In this document: piece after piece, positions 11,457 through 23,117 of the stretch
Layout: each line of letters starts with the position of its first letter
Position numbering within the stretch: position 1 is the first letter of the stretch
NCBI GenBank assembly: GCA_025667525.1
Contig: CM046876.1
Span: 568,289,469-568,353,468 of the forward strand
Origin: Glebionis coronaria
Lineage: Eukaryota; Streptophyta; Magnoliopsida; Asterales; Asteraceae
Direction of reading: 5' to 3'
Length of the DNA: 64,000 nt
Position numbers and translations under genes: made by a program
The notes under the pieces: generated by a model
Seen by the model: only the letters and a program-made list of their open reading frames with translations
Told to the model about the DNA's origin: nothing
The model's database searches: none

Positions 11457-12687
11457 GAGATGTCAGGCGGACTCAAAACGTAGGATAAATTCTAACATAG
11501 TTACTGGTCCACTCTCAACCAAAGGCGCAGGGGGAGGAGGAATGCTCTCAAAGCTAGGGCGTATAGTTGGCTCCCTAGCAACATCAATAGGAAACATGGC
11601 GCGGCGGGCAGCAACACTACTCCCATCCAAAGGTAACCACCAACAACAAAGCAGGGGAGTAGTCGCCCCCGCAGCCAGGATAACTGCTCGCACTATGCGG
11701 CAGCGGGATCGTACGGGCATACTACCAGCAGCGCGAAGCACGCAACGGTGCGGTGAGGCAAGCAAAGGACTCTCATGGACTAGGATAAGTACGCGTAGCT
11801 ATGCGCAGTCAGTATCCAGCCCTGCGAGAAGTGACTTTAAGAGGCAACAAGAATTTGGGACGATATTCTCCCTGAGATATCACATAGTTAGCATGGACCA
11901 TTCTCTTGGCTACTGATAGCCCCAATAAGGATCCATGTATTTTTTCTTTATTATCATTTTTTAGGGTTTTCTTTTTGTTATTTGTTTCGGCATTTACAAA
12001 AAGTATGAATAAAACGTTGCGGTTCCTAGCTAGCTCCGCAGCCCAAATGATCTTTTTCTTTTTATCTTGTATGCATAAGGGTATTGTTTCTTTTCTGAAT
12101 TATATAAATTTGGCCTTCCGGTGTACATGTATAATAAAACGTTTCTAGGTGAAATAAAAGGAATAAGTTTACCCTACCAATTAAACTTGTCGTGTAATAG
12201 GGATGCACCCCTAGCGGCGCCGGATCAGGTATCCTTTGTTAGGCAGCTTCCCACAAGACGTTGTGGTAAGTGTAGCAGTCCGCATACTTTATGACAGATA
12301 TGCACAAGACATAATGTGCACGCCTAACAAACATGTCATTCTCTATAACATTGCTTATGGTAGTAGTGGCAGACCCACACGTAATGAACTTTTGGCTCAC
12401 CCATAAGTTCAGAGTCACACTCCAATGAATGTACTCATAAACAGACGTTCTGTCTCACAAACTCAGGCATGAATGCAGAAACCTAGAAACACATATGTAA
12501 CAATGAACGTGAGCGTAGCGTAGGACGCTACGTGTTGGCAAACATACGGGTTGCTATAAATATTATACAAATTCCTTAATTTATAAAGTTATTGTGCGTA
12601 GTTAGTACAATGCGGATAGTAAGGGAAAGGTGCCTTCTAACAGGTCGCTCGCTGATAGTGACCTCTTCAACCTGCGGTGTGTTAGGT
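11457..12687 (+). other. Element interior without recognisable domains
   Basis: The start (RCQADSKRRIN in the next frame) may continue the integrase zinc region. A GC-richer, Ala/Arg-rich stretch (11540-11780) follows, then T-rich sequence (11930-12150) that looks like the 3' untranslated part of the sense gene. I recognise no domain on either strand. Confidence 0.45.
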
Positions 12688-15406
12688 TCAATATGCGCGG
12701 TGCTGTACCCATGCTTCCTTCATGCACTGCAACACGCGTGTGTGAAATACATTGATGGAAGGCAGGCTAACTAGTACACCATCGGATCGACTAGGTTGCG
12801 CTAAACCTAAACCAAAAGCGACACCTTTAGTTGACGTCTGGTTCTTCTTCACAACACGTCTCACATGCTGCTTCAACTTACTTTCCAACAAAATCATTAT
12901 TGGTGCACCAGAGATATAGACAGGGACCTGTAGTTGGGAAATATCCGGTTTGGCCATGGCATGGGGACCTTCTTCCATTTTTTATGCGCAGGGGCTTGCT
13001 AAGGTATGGCCGGCCATGATCACACTTATAGGATAATCTTGATCTTTCTCAATACGGTCTATGATGGGCAATGGGAGGTCTTCTAGTCTGTAGAATTCAG
13101 CGTCGAAGATCTCTTGCGCGTACTTGGAATAAATTTCATTACCCACCAGGGGTCCGGTTAGTAAATTCTCCTTCAAGGCGCGCTCCATGGCGAGGCTTTG
13201 TCCTAGTAGCCGTGCGACATCGAAAATGTCCTTGATCGCTTTATTGAGGTTGGGCAGCTCCACGGCACCTTTCGCAGCTAATGGCAGACCATGCTTTATT
13301 AACCAATGATTCTTCGCGCGCACGGCGATGAGGTGCGGATAGAGCTCTTCATCAAAATCAGTGCTCATATACTTCAGCATCTCGGATTTCTTAGCCATAT
13401 CTTTGTGACAATTGGCAACAAAGTTGTCACAATTCGAAGTGAGGGCACTCATACCTTTTTCTAGCTTGGACATAGCCCAGCGGTTTCCATCCTCTTGCTT
13501 CACGCGCAAGCGGCGCTCACGATCTATAAGTTCAGATAATGATGCCTTTTCGTCCTCTAAATATTGGATTGATCCGGCATTTATGCTGGACACAACGCGC
13601 AAACGTGCAAGCTCGCTGGGCAATTGAGAGTTTGCAGTCTTTTTGTTCTGTTGCTTGGTTTAACTTTTGGTTTGCTGGTGCCAGATGCTCAGACAAATGT
13701 GATACCTTCTTTTTCAAATAAGAGACTAATGTTATTTCCTGTGAGGAAATTGTATCCAACTCTCTCATTAGTATTTTGTCGGGCATTTCGTGCAAAAGTT
13801 GGGCGCGGCCAGGGGGAGTTAGATGTTGGAGGAAATCCTCACATACAGCTGCGCTATCCAGTACGCATTAGCGGGTGCAGTTCCAGGGAGGAAGGAATCT
13901 GGTAGACTTAGAGGTGCGGACACTAGCTTCAGTCGTTGCACCATGGGAGCTGCAAATTTGATATTCTATGAGTGTTAAAGAAATGCACGCATTGTTGGTT
14001 ACGAACTGATGGTAAGGAATGGCGTGGTGACGTACCTGGATGTATGTGTCTTTTCCCGCGGCCTTGAGAGTATTCCCCACGAAGTCACATCGGCGCGAGG
14101 TCTAGTCTGTAGTGTTCTTCCCCTTTTGGGAATTTGCTGTGTGGGGGAGCACGGTAATTTTTTGTAGCTAGGAACAAGTATGATCTCTTTTGATGGACCT
14201 ATGTGGGAGTCCCTTTTGAAGCCATAGTCTTCTTCATCTCCTAGGTTTGTTTCTTCTGACGAAGACTCTATGGTACATGGCACACTTCAGATGGGAGTGA
14301 CATTTACTGCGGTTATCCTCTCGTTGCTCCCTCCAGGTGTTAGGGAAGGAAACTCTAGGGCCACGGTGCGTTGACCAGCGCGCCATCCATGAGATAGCTT
14401 GAATAGTGTGAAAGGTCGAGCGCGCATAGTCACTGCGCATGGATTCTCGCGCTTCACGAGCTGTGTATAAGTTATTTCTACAAAAGTATGAGGAATATGT
14501 GAGTATACGCGCATAAGTCATTTGAATTTTTGATATTTTAGGACTACAAGGTTCTTACCATGGTCAAATTCGTCAAAGTATTGGAGAAGGTGGTTGGCAG
14601 GCAGGGTAAATATATGGCTCAGTCCTAGGGCGTATAGTAGGGCCTTTGGGTATTCCTGCATTGGTATCCGATCGGTGGTAATTATCTGTGCGTCCGCTTC
14701 ATTGTACGAACCAGCAATGGGGCGGTCATCTTTCATCATTGTCTCGGGAGTGATGAAATCGTAATCGAAAGGAAATACAACCTTATCTACCCAGAAGAAT
14801 TTATCATTCCACTTCTTCAGAGAATCTATCTTCACCGAGTAACATTGTAATTGAACAGGGCGTTTTGCAAAAGATATCCACCCGCTTATTCACGAGGGTC
14901 GGTAGAAGGCGCGAAACAGGTTTATTGTTGGGTCGACGTTCTTAAGTAAGCAGTTTATTTCAAAATTTGAGATTTTGATGGCACCTATACAATGCATCTG
15001 TGGAAGGTGTATGCTGTAGTAGCTTAGTATATCCATCAGAAAACGGCTTAGGGGTATGCGATTGTTGGAAAACTCGATGAACCTTGTGTATATACCAATT
15101 TTTCCATCAGGGAAACTTCCAATATGTGCCTGTGGATCGGGCACAGTTGGATGGAGATCTAAAGATATATGGTATTTAGTGGAAAAACGGGAGAGTTTTT
15201 GTTCTGATATACGGGACGTCACATCAAACAGTTGTGCTACTATTTTTTTCCTTACCAAAATTTTAAGACAGGGGTGGAGTTGGTATTTGATCAAAAGTAT
15301 TTTTTCCTGCTATTTTCAACAATGGTAGGAGGGTTGGCTTCTCTGACGTGGTTAGTGTCTTTCACAATTCTCGATGCAGGGTTACGATAGTGGAATCTGA
15401 CGTGGA
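12688..15406 (-). pseudogene. Antisense ORF of the Tat-like element (putative gypsy-type transposase family), broken
   Basis: Reads opposite to gag-pol. The upstream part (15406 to 14518) carries the family hallmarks FPDGKIGIYTRFIEF, NRIPLSRFLMDILSYY, FFWVDKVVFPFDYDFI and YPKALLYALGLSHIF, matching the Pfam family called putative gypsy-type transposase (PF04195) as I know it. One TGA (14892-14890) interrupts an otherwise continuous frame. After 14518 the frame is lost or spliced (a possible acceptor, TTTTGTAG, lies near 14485). The C-terminal half (13623-12982) is helical and Lys/Glu-rich, probably coiled coil (LEDEKASLSELIDRERRL). A single stop at 12984-12982 separates it from a further in-frame 97 codons down to 12688. 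No ATG precedes the first conserved block within the open frame. The biochemical role of the family is unknown. Confidence 0.75.
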
Positions 15407-15522
15407 TACTTATTCAAACTCATTTCATGTGGGTTGTGCGTGGTATTTCTTTTGAAGATGTTTGCATAAGGGCCTGAATGGTTTATAGTCTAGTAGCCGT
15501 GGTTGGAACCTGCGACCACTAG

Positions 15523-15534
15523 ACTGGGGGGACA
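15523..15534 (+). promoter_or_regulatory. Polypurine tract of the Tat-like element
   Basis: The G-run in actggggggaca directly abuts the 3' LTR, as expected for plus-strand priming. Confidence 0.75.
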
Positions 15535-16118
15535 TGATGACGGATAGTCCCTAGTCGGGCTGAATAGTCCGACTCACGGGTACTACCTGCATCCATCAGG
15601 AATGGATTGAATTCTTGTGCGATGCGCGCGCGCAGCCCAGGAGGCCCAGTAAGCCGTTGTCGCACATACGGCTAATTATTTAGCCAGGTCCTTGTCGCAG
15701 CGTGACAGGATCAGACAAGAATATAATCTATCATATAGATATATTCGCCTAAAGGGAAGAGATATAAACTTGCCTTGGTTATGCGATAAGGATCAAACTA
15801 TTTTAGGTCATTATCTCTTCCTTTGGCCGCAAGAGTAGGAGAGCCCAGCCAGGACTCTCTCGGGTATAAAAAGAACCCCCAAGGTTCCACAAAGGTATGA
15901 TACACATAATACCCTAAACACTACATACTCAAATCGATTACTTACTCTCACGCTGGAGTCTAATCGTGGGTAAGAAACCCACGGTAAGCCTAACAGCGTC
16001 TGTTTAGTGCACAAGGTCCTCAAAACAAGTTTCACTTGGTGCAAGAGCCGGAGTCCACAAGTCCCCAAATTAAGCTTAATTTGGGTCAAGCTCGGTCTAT
16101 CCAACTTTTGTATCAACA
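15535..16118 (+). repeat. 3' LTR of the Tat-like Gypsy element
   Basis: 584 bp, starts TGATGACG and ends ATCAACA, TATA at 15865. Followed directly by the TCGGC target duplicate. Confidence 0.93.
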
Positions 16119-16825
16119 TCGGCAAATGTTGGTCTCCTTGTCACGTCTGAAGTTATCTCTTGACACTACATGTACGATTGGTAGCTAGACAATTGCTCCC
16201 TCTCAAATGTTGACCAGTGTTCTATCTAAAGAGTTGTAGTCGTTGTGTGAGTAGTCGCATCGTCGAGTATGTTGATACCAAATCGTAAAGATCTTCGATT
16301 GTAGAGATGTAACTTCATAAAAACAATATTTTTCTCGTTTTAACTAATAAATGCACTGATTCGTACATATATTCGTGTTAGATTGTGTTATAACGTAAAA
16401 ACAATCCCTTACATGGTTAAAAAGTAAACCATGCTCGAGAAAATTAATTCTCGTTGTTGAGCCAAAACTTTCATAAAAAATACTTGACTTGAATATGAAA
16501 AACGGGTTACAATCTGAAATAATAGCAAACCATTTAGGCATGTTTTATTAAATATATACAACTTTCGTACGAACTCTATTTATGGAGCCGTCTCAATATT
16601 AATCGACATTTCTAAGGCAGTAAATATTATCGTCCCGAAAGACATGCCTTAATAAAAAAAGAACGATAGTAAAAATATTTTTGGATTTTCGAAAATTTTC
16701 AATTTTTATGGGTTTTATATGGTTTTATATTTTTGTATTTTGCTTTTGTGGATAAAAATATAAACAATATATACAAATGATCACCAGGGATACGAAGAAT
16801 AGTTTACCACCACTATTCTTTCGCT
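16119..16825. other. No gene; probable 3' non-coding part of the Copia relic
   Basis: AT-rich, no frame. It follows the Copia stop codon on the minus strand and was continuous with DNA left of 7600 before the Gypsy insertion. No 3' LTR matching 25421-25755 was found here or left of 7600. Confidence 0.45.
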
Positions 16826-18250
16826 TCATCTGCCAATGCCTTTAGAGTCTCGGGCAAAAGTTCTCTTTCCTAGCTTGTCAGCCAAAAATTCAATTCGAGC
16901 GTGATCTAAAGCTTTCGTGAAAATATCCGCCAATTGATACTCAGATCGGACAAAGTAAATCTCCATCACTCCATTTTCCACTTGCTCCTTGATGAAATGG
17001 TAGCGAATGTCAATATGATTCGACCGGGAGAATTGGACATTGTTGCAGCAGAGGGCAATGGCAATTTTGTTGTCGTAGTACATCGGAATTTTGTTGAAAC
17101 CTAGACCATAGTCGGTTAATTGCGATCTCATCCAAAGAATTTGAGCACAACAACCGGACACAGCTATGTATTCTGCCTCCGTACTTGAAATTGCAGCGCT
17201 TTTCTGCCTTTTCGATGCCCAACTGATTAGTCAAACTCCTAGTAGTTGCAAAGTTCCACTTGTGCTACGCCTTGTATCTTGACAACCCGCGTGATCCGCA
17301 TCTCCACATGCCATTAGTGCAATCAAAGAGTCCTTCGAATACCAAAGTCCCTGATTAACGGTTCCTTTAAAATAACGAAAGATCTTTTTAACAACAGCTA
17401 AGTGTAACTCAGTAGGCCTAGTTTGATATCGAGCACACATACATATAGCAAACTGAAGGTCGGGTCGACTAGCTGTAATATACAGAAGGGTACCGATCAT
17501 TCCACGATAAAGTGTTGGATCAATAGCTATCCCATCTAGATCTGCATCTAGCTTAGTTCTTTACACCATTAGAGTATCCACGGGGTCGCAAGATCCCATC
17601 TTATATTTCTTTAGCGATTTAAGGGCATACTTGAGTGATTGATAAAGATGCCTCTGGACTCTGAGATATCTAAAGACCTAAGAAAAATGATACCTTGCCT
17701 ATCATTGACATCTTAAACTTGGAAGACATGAGTGTCCCAAACTCATCTGATAAGGTTTGGGTCGAGGTTGCAAATATAATATCATCAACATATATTTGTA
17801 CCATAATCATATATTTACCTCGTTTATGAATGAACAACGTTGGATCCACCTTGCCTTTTACGAAGCCTTTCGTAATGAGGAATTGTGACAATAGATCATA
17901 CCACACGCGTGGAGCTTGGTTCAACTCATAGAGAGCCTTCTTAAGCCGATACACGTGATTAGGATATTTAGAATTCACAAAACCATACAATTGTTGAACA
18001 TAGACCTCTTCCTTGATTTCGCCATTAAGAAACGTCGTCCTCACATCCATCTAAAATACGATCATATTCATATGAGTTGCATATGCGAGGAATAGTCTAA
18101 TAGCTTCCAAACGGGTGCAAAGGAATCCATAAATACGATACCTAATAATTGTTTGTACCCACGAGCTACTAGACGAGCTTTGTTTTTCAAAATTCCGCCT
18201 AACTCGTCGAGTTTCACCTTATAAACCCATTTCAAAGTGAGTAACTTCAC
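16826..18250 (-). pseudogene. Copia reverse transcriptase and RNase H, broken
   Basis: RT starts near 18250 (KWVYKVKLDELGG, KARLVARGYKQ), continues in another piece with [20 protein letters not shown] and the catalytic YVDDIIFA (about 17790), then GTLLYITASRPDLQFAICM. RNase H follows ([44 protein letters not shown]) and the frame ends at 16826. At least three breaks separate these pieces. The YVDD motif is intact; the first RNase H Asp is kept. Confidence 0.87.
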
Positions 18251-18465
18251 TTGATCCAGGCATGGGACAAGTTCCCATACATCAAGACGTACAAATTCAT
18301 TAAGTTCTTATTGCATAACTTCTATCCAAAAAGATTGGGTAAAAGCTTCTTGCCACGTTTTAGGTTCAACTTTACTGAGAAAAGCATCAAAATGACAAAA
18401 CAATGCACTTTCTTGTAACTGACTTCATGTGGATACCGGATGATTAGGGTCACCAAGAATAGAAT

Positions 18466-18865
18466 CTATAGGATGATCCTTTGTTCACTTGTTGTCATGT
18501 TTGCGAATCCGTGGATTGGAGTAGACCGTAGTAGGAGCTTCCTCTGAGGTGGACGAGCCGACTTGATTAGGGTCGGGAATTGGTACACCAAAGAATGGAA
18601 GTTCACGCATTTGAGCGAATTCCAAATCGTGATCATCATCATCCTCTTCATCATTAATAGGCATGACATGGGTAGTTGGTACATTCGTTGGTTGAGAATT
18701 ACTCGTTGAAGGTGTATCTTGACCAATTGTTGTTGTAGACACATTAGATTGTGCTTCATTTGTTGGAGCGATAACGTCGTTGACCGGAGCTATTACTTCA
18801 TGTTCTGGAGCAATAATACTTGGAGGAGTAAAGAATTCATCAAATAACGGTTGAAACAACGTATC
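18466..18865 (-). pseudogene. Copia linker between integrase and RT
   Basis: Low-complexity Pro/Thr/Ser/Asn-rich stretch with an acidic run near 18640 (DEEDDDDHD). It joins the integrase C-terminal region to RT in the same element and has no enzymatic motif. Confidence 0.6.
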
Positions 18866-20600
18866 CTATTCATTCTTAGAAGGTGGTGTAAATGATGATG
18901 ACGTAGGGTTGTTTGGGACAAGACCAGAGCTAATGTTACTGGGTCCCATTTCATGAAGTACGGGTTCAGAGCTACTTTGCTCAAAAGCCATCGCCGTGAG
19001 CTCATAAAAAACAACATCCATAGTTTCGAGGATTTTACGAGAATTTCGGTTGTAGATTCGGAAAGCCTTCTTCACAAGTGCATAACCAATGAAAATACCA
19101 ATGTCCGCCTTCGGTTGAAGTTTTCCCAAATTGTCACCAACATTATTTGGATAAAAAAGAGCACCAAATACATAACGATATGATAAACCTGGTACTTTTC
19201 CATGAAGAAGTTCATAAGGTGTTTTACCATGGCGCTTACAAATTAGTGACCGGTTTTAGGTGTAAACTGTTGTAGATACTGCTTCTGCCCATAAAAACAA
19301 TGGAGCCTTTGCGTAAATTAACATCATTCGAGCAACTTCCATAAGTGAGCAATTTCGCCTTTCAACGACACCGTTTTGTTGTGGAGTGCGAGCAACGGAT
19401 ACGTCGGACAGTAGTATTGAGACGCACTTGAATCATCTTGAGAAAGTTGATGATGAATCGAGGTGCCTCATCCTTAGTTCACAAAAATTTCACCGATGTA
19501 AACCGAGAGTAATCCTTCACAAAGACGAGGATGTACTTTTTACCGCTAAGACTTTCAACATGCATTGGCCCACAAAGATCTATATGCAACAAATAAAGTT
19601 TCTCTTGGTTGGTGTCTTCAGTCTTGGATTTGTATGATTTCTTAGTACTCTTCCCCATTGAACACGCGGAACATAAATGATCCTTGTGAAATTTAAGTTT
19701 AGGAAGACCACGAACAAGTTTGTTTTTCGCCAAATGATTGATAGCGTCAAAGCTAAGATGTGACAACCGTTGATGCCATAACCATGACTTAGTATTCAAT
19801 GCTTTGGAGAGAAGACATACGGGAGAAACGGCCATCATGTCTTGTAGAGACAAAGAATACAAATTATTCCCTCGAGTACCTTTCAACAAATCTACCCCTT
19901 CTAAATTGCGAATGAAGCAAGTATACCCTCGAAAAGCAACTTCTAGGTTTGCATCACAAAATTTTCCCACATAAAATAAGTTGTGATCGAGTCCTTCCAC
20001 ATAATACACTATAGAAATTATAACATTCCCAATATGATATTCACCGTAACCCATTATCTTTGCAATATGATCATATCTGAATCGAACCGGACCAAGAAAC
20101 TTGCTGACAAAATTTTTGAGCTGAGAGCGATCTCTGGTCATTGCTTGGAGCAAACGGAGTCGAAATACCACAAGACAATTTGGACCACCTGTTTGAAACA
20201 ACAACAGAAGACAATGCATTGGAAACTATTGGTTTCAGAGTGTTAGCAGATACAAATATAATATTAGAATTGCTAACATTTGTGTCATCATTAGTTTTCC
20301 TGCGTTTTCTAACATATGTTTGTTTAATTGCTGGTTTATGGTTCCATCTTCCTAGGGTTTTAGATTAGTGACAGGCACTACAGTGGGAGTAGACCTATTA
20401 AAAGGGCACTTTGTTCCTATAGTAGTGTTGGTGTTCCTAGTTAAAGGACACACTTGTGTTTTGGTAGCCCTAGTACTCCTATTTAAAGGGCACACATTCT
20501 TCGTTGCAGTGGGAGTGATCCTAGTTAAAGGGTACACATTTCCTACTATAGTGAAAGTTCTACCAGTGGGATGCCACATCCATCCAACTTGGGTTAGCAC
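18866..20600 (-). pseudogene. Copia protease, pre-integrase and integrase region, broken
   Basis: The right end has a short tandem peptide repeat (see 20394-20561). Then come the protease C-terminal part (IAKIMGYGEYHIGNVIIS, VYYVEGLDHNLF), the pre-integrase HHCC zinc finger (WLWHQRLSHLSF … HLCSACSMGK) and the start of the integrase core (LLHIDLCGPMHVES; VFVKDYSRFT). The second Asp and the Glu region (19130-19479) lie in other frames with several breaks. The last piece (GKLQPKADIGIFIGYA, KILETMDVVFYELT) is the integrase C-terminal region. The usual protease Asp-Ser-Gly is not visible. Confidence 0.82.
20394..20561 (-). repeat. Four exact-period 42-bp coding repeats in the Copia relic
   Basis: Units start at 20394, 20436, 20478 and 20520 (cctaNttaaagg…). 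Translated on the minus strand each is 14 residues of the form (V/K)(C/Y)P(L/F)(T/N)R followed by Ser/Thr-rich residues. Confidence 0.85.
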
Positions 20601-20790
20601 TTTCCCAGTCGGTTTTCATTCTAAGTTATGCTTTCGCGCATACATCTCATTCACATGGTCAATAAGGAAAGAATCATGACGACTAGAAAACATACATTCA
20701 TTGCAATTCTAACATTTCATATTAGAATTCACAATAGGCTTAGAACGTTGCACAACCGCAGAGCCTTTAGGTTTAGCTACATGATTCTTT

Positions 20791-23102
20791 TTATTCAAAA
20801 CAGAAATAACATTTCTTGGGGTGGGCTTCTACTTTCTTCTTCGCTTGACTACTAGATGATGGCAATATCCTATCTTTCTTCGTGTTTCCTTTAAGCTTAG
20901 ATCTTTGAGCCTTAGTAGTGGTTTTTACTCCTGTAGAAGGCAACACGGGAATATTAGAAGCTGGTTTTGATTTTGCCGTATCTTTTGTGACCAATGTTTT
21001 TAGTCCTAGAGCCCTTGTTTATTGGTGTGACGACAATGAGATTAGTCTTGGTTGTTTTCACTTTAGGACCACTAGAGGACGGTGCTGAAATGGCGGCTAT
21101 ATTCTTAACACGAAGCATTTCTTTTAACTCAGCCAATGCCATATCCTTATCACGAATGATCGCATGTAAATTTTAGATTTCCACCGACTTATGATTAAGG
21201 TTATTAATCAAAGATTGAGTGTCAGCGACCTCTAGTGTCCTTTCCACATTCTCTATGTGTGATACCTTAACCTTCTCATTTTCTATCAGCAATGATTTAA
21301 CAACTTTGTCACGTTTCTGACGCTATTTTGATCATTTATTTAATTGAAAAGCCTTTTTAAAATTAGGATTGTCTATATTAACACCTTTGTGTGACGTTTC
21401 AAAAATATCTTGAATAAATTGTTTTTCACATTCAAGCGAAATACAATGTTTTTGAATCTCATCAAAACGTTTTGAAAGCGAATTATAGGAATCTTGAAGC
21501 TTTAAAAATTCAGCGTTAGATTTGTGACAATTACTATCTACCACAACATCCATAGAGTCAACATTATGCATAACAGAATCATTTTCAGCACTACTATTCA
21601 CATAAGATACAACATCCTTCGACATCACTTGTTCCGGAAGTTGATCATTTAGGCATGAAATTCGTTTCGTTTCAAGTAAACCGTTTTCATAAGCGTCATC
21701 TATTTCATTGAAAACACGTTTAACTTCGTTGAGTTCCAAATTCAAATTTTGATCATTATCACTAAAACACGCTTTAATGTTATCTACAGAGGGAATTATT
21801 TCATCACGAAACGCATCTATAGTGTGTTCAAAGTTCCATTCCCCTTTCGTTATGGCCGTAGCCGTCGTACGCTTCTTAATAACCTTGTCAAAATCGACAA
21901 AGTGTCGGTGCAGCTCATTCAAACTTGTAAACACCTTACTTACCGGTGGAAGTACCTTGGTTAAATCCTTTTTACAAGTGTCGAAGACGTACTAGGAGGA
22001 TTTTCATTTGACAAACTTTGGGGCACACAAGCTGGTATTTGAGCTAATTCCTTTTGGATTTTAAAGCGGGTCTTAAAATCAAAAGCATCTTTATTATGCT
22101 TAATATAATCAAACTTTTTAGGGAATTTTAAAAGCATTTTTGATCGATTTTCTGTCATAAGTGACACTGACTCCGTATCATCACGAACATAGGAGACCTC
22201 TTTCGATTTACCAATAAGGGTCGCATCATAAAGGCTAGGGATATACTGCTGAGCTTGTTTTGCAAAACCCGAATTAGGTGGTAAATCTTGAAGACGCTTG
22301 AGTTCTAGTTCTTGAAATGATTTAGTTAACAAATGTACTGTTATTGAAGCAGCATGTTGTTTTAAAAGCTGAAGTTCCTTCAGTTTAAGGAGTTTTGTAG
22401 CATTAATTTCCGATTCAACCTTTTTAGACTCGAGAGTTTCGAAATCCGTTTTAAGTTTTTGAAAATTATTGACAACCGCCTCTTTTTCCTTTAATTTATT
22501 TGAAAGATTAGCTCTTAAAGTTTCTATCTGTTTTAAGTGTTCCAGCCTTTCAAAACAAATTTTTTCAAACTCTAAATAAGGTATTTTTCAGCTTGGGGGA
22601 CCATTTCAAACATTTTGACCTTTTCTTTATACAGCTCAAGCTCAACAGTAAGGTTGGTATTCATATCTAAGGTTTGTCAGACAGCCATATTCATGTTTTT
22701 AATAATATGTCTAGGCACCGTTACCCATTCACGTTGATCATAAAGTACCATACCCGTCTCAGCATTTGGTTGAGTTTCACTCAAATGTGAAGGATTGGAT
22801 ACCGCATCATTTGAGCTACTATTTACCGAAGGCTGTTCGGGGTTGTTATGTTCATGGCCAACAAGATGTGGATTATCATTATCAATATTGGTTGTGGTTG
22901 GTACCTCACTGACGACATCAGAAATGTAGTGATGAAGATTAGCAACAAGAGCAGCTTGGGTTGAGTGAACATCATCATAATCCGAATCATATGCATCAAG
23001 ATCATCTGCTTGATATGCTGCATTCAAAGTAGAGACGACGGTAATGCCTTTAGTATATACTGCCCATGGGTCTGCAAGAAATGATAACTCCTCTGAATCC
23101 AA
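20791..23102 (-). pseudogene. Copia gag-to-protease spacer, coiled coil, broken
   Basis: Starts with EELSFLADPWAVYT and NAAYQADDLDAYDSDYDD, a segment that follows the zinc knuckle in this Copia family. Then come long helical, Lys/Glu/Asn-rich stretches (22332-21961; 21934-21332) with heptad-like patterns, then a Lys/Ser-rich tail. Several frameshifts and stops separate the pieces. A structural, non-enzymatic role is likely. Confidence 0.7.
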
Positions 23103-23117
23103 AATCTTTCCCTGAGA

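Larger units (their letters stand above)
7600..16118 (+). mobile_element. Complete Gypsy (Tat-like) LTR element with antisense ORF, non-autonomous
   Basis: An 8519-bp insertion bounded by LTRs (7600-8182 and 15535-16118) and a perfect 5-bp target duplication, TCGGC, at 7595-7599 and 16119-16123. Order on the + strand: LTR, primer site, broken gag, broken protease, RNase H and integrase zinc-binding remnants, then an oppositely oriented ORF region, polypurine tract, LTR. Reverse transcriptase and the integrase catalytic core are absent, so it cannot move unaided. The LTRs differ at roughly 29 sites by eye (about 5 percent), so it is clearly older than the Copia at 56803. An antisense extra ORF between pol and the 3' LTR is a known trait of some Tat-lineage elements. 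Confidence 0.92.

Noticed and set aside
11463..11916. 100- and 124-codon frames on both strands in the Gypsy interior
   Set aside because: Ala/Arg-rich, base-composition driven; no domain recognised on either strand.
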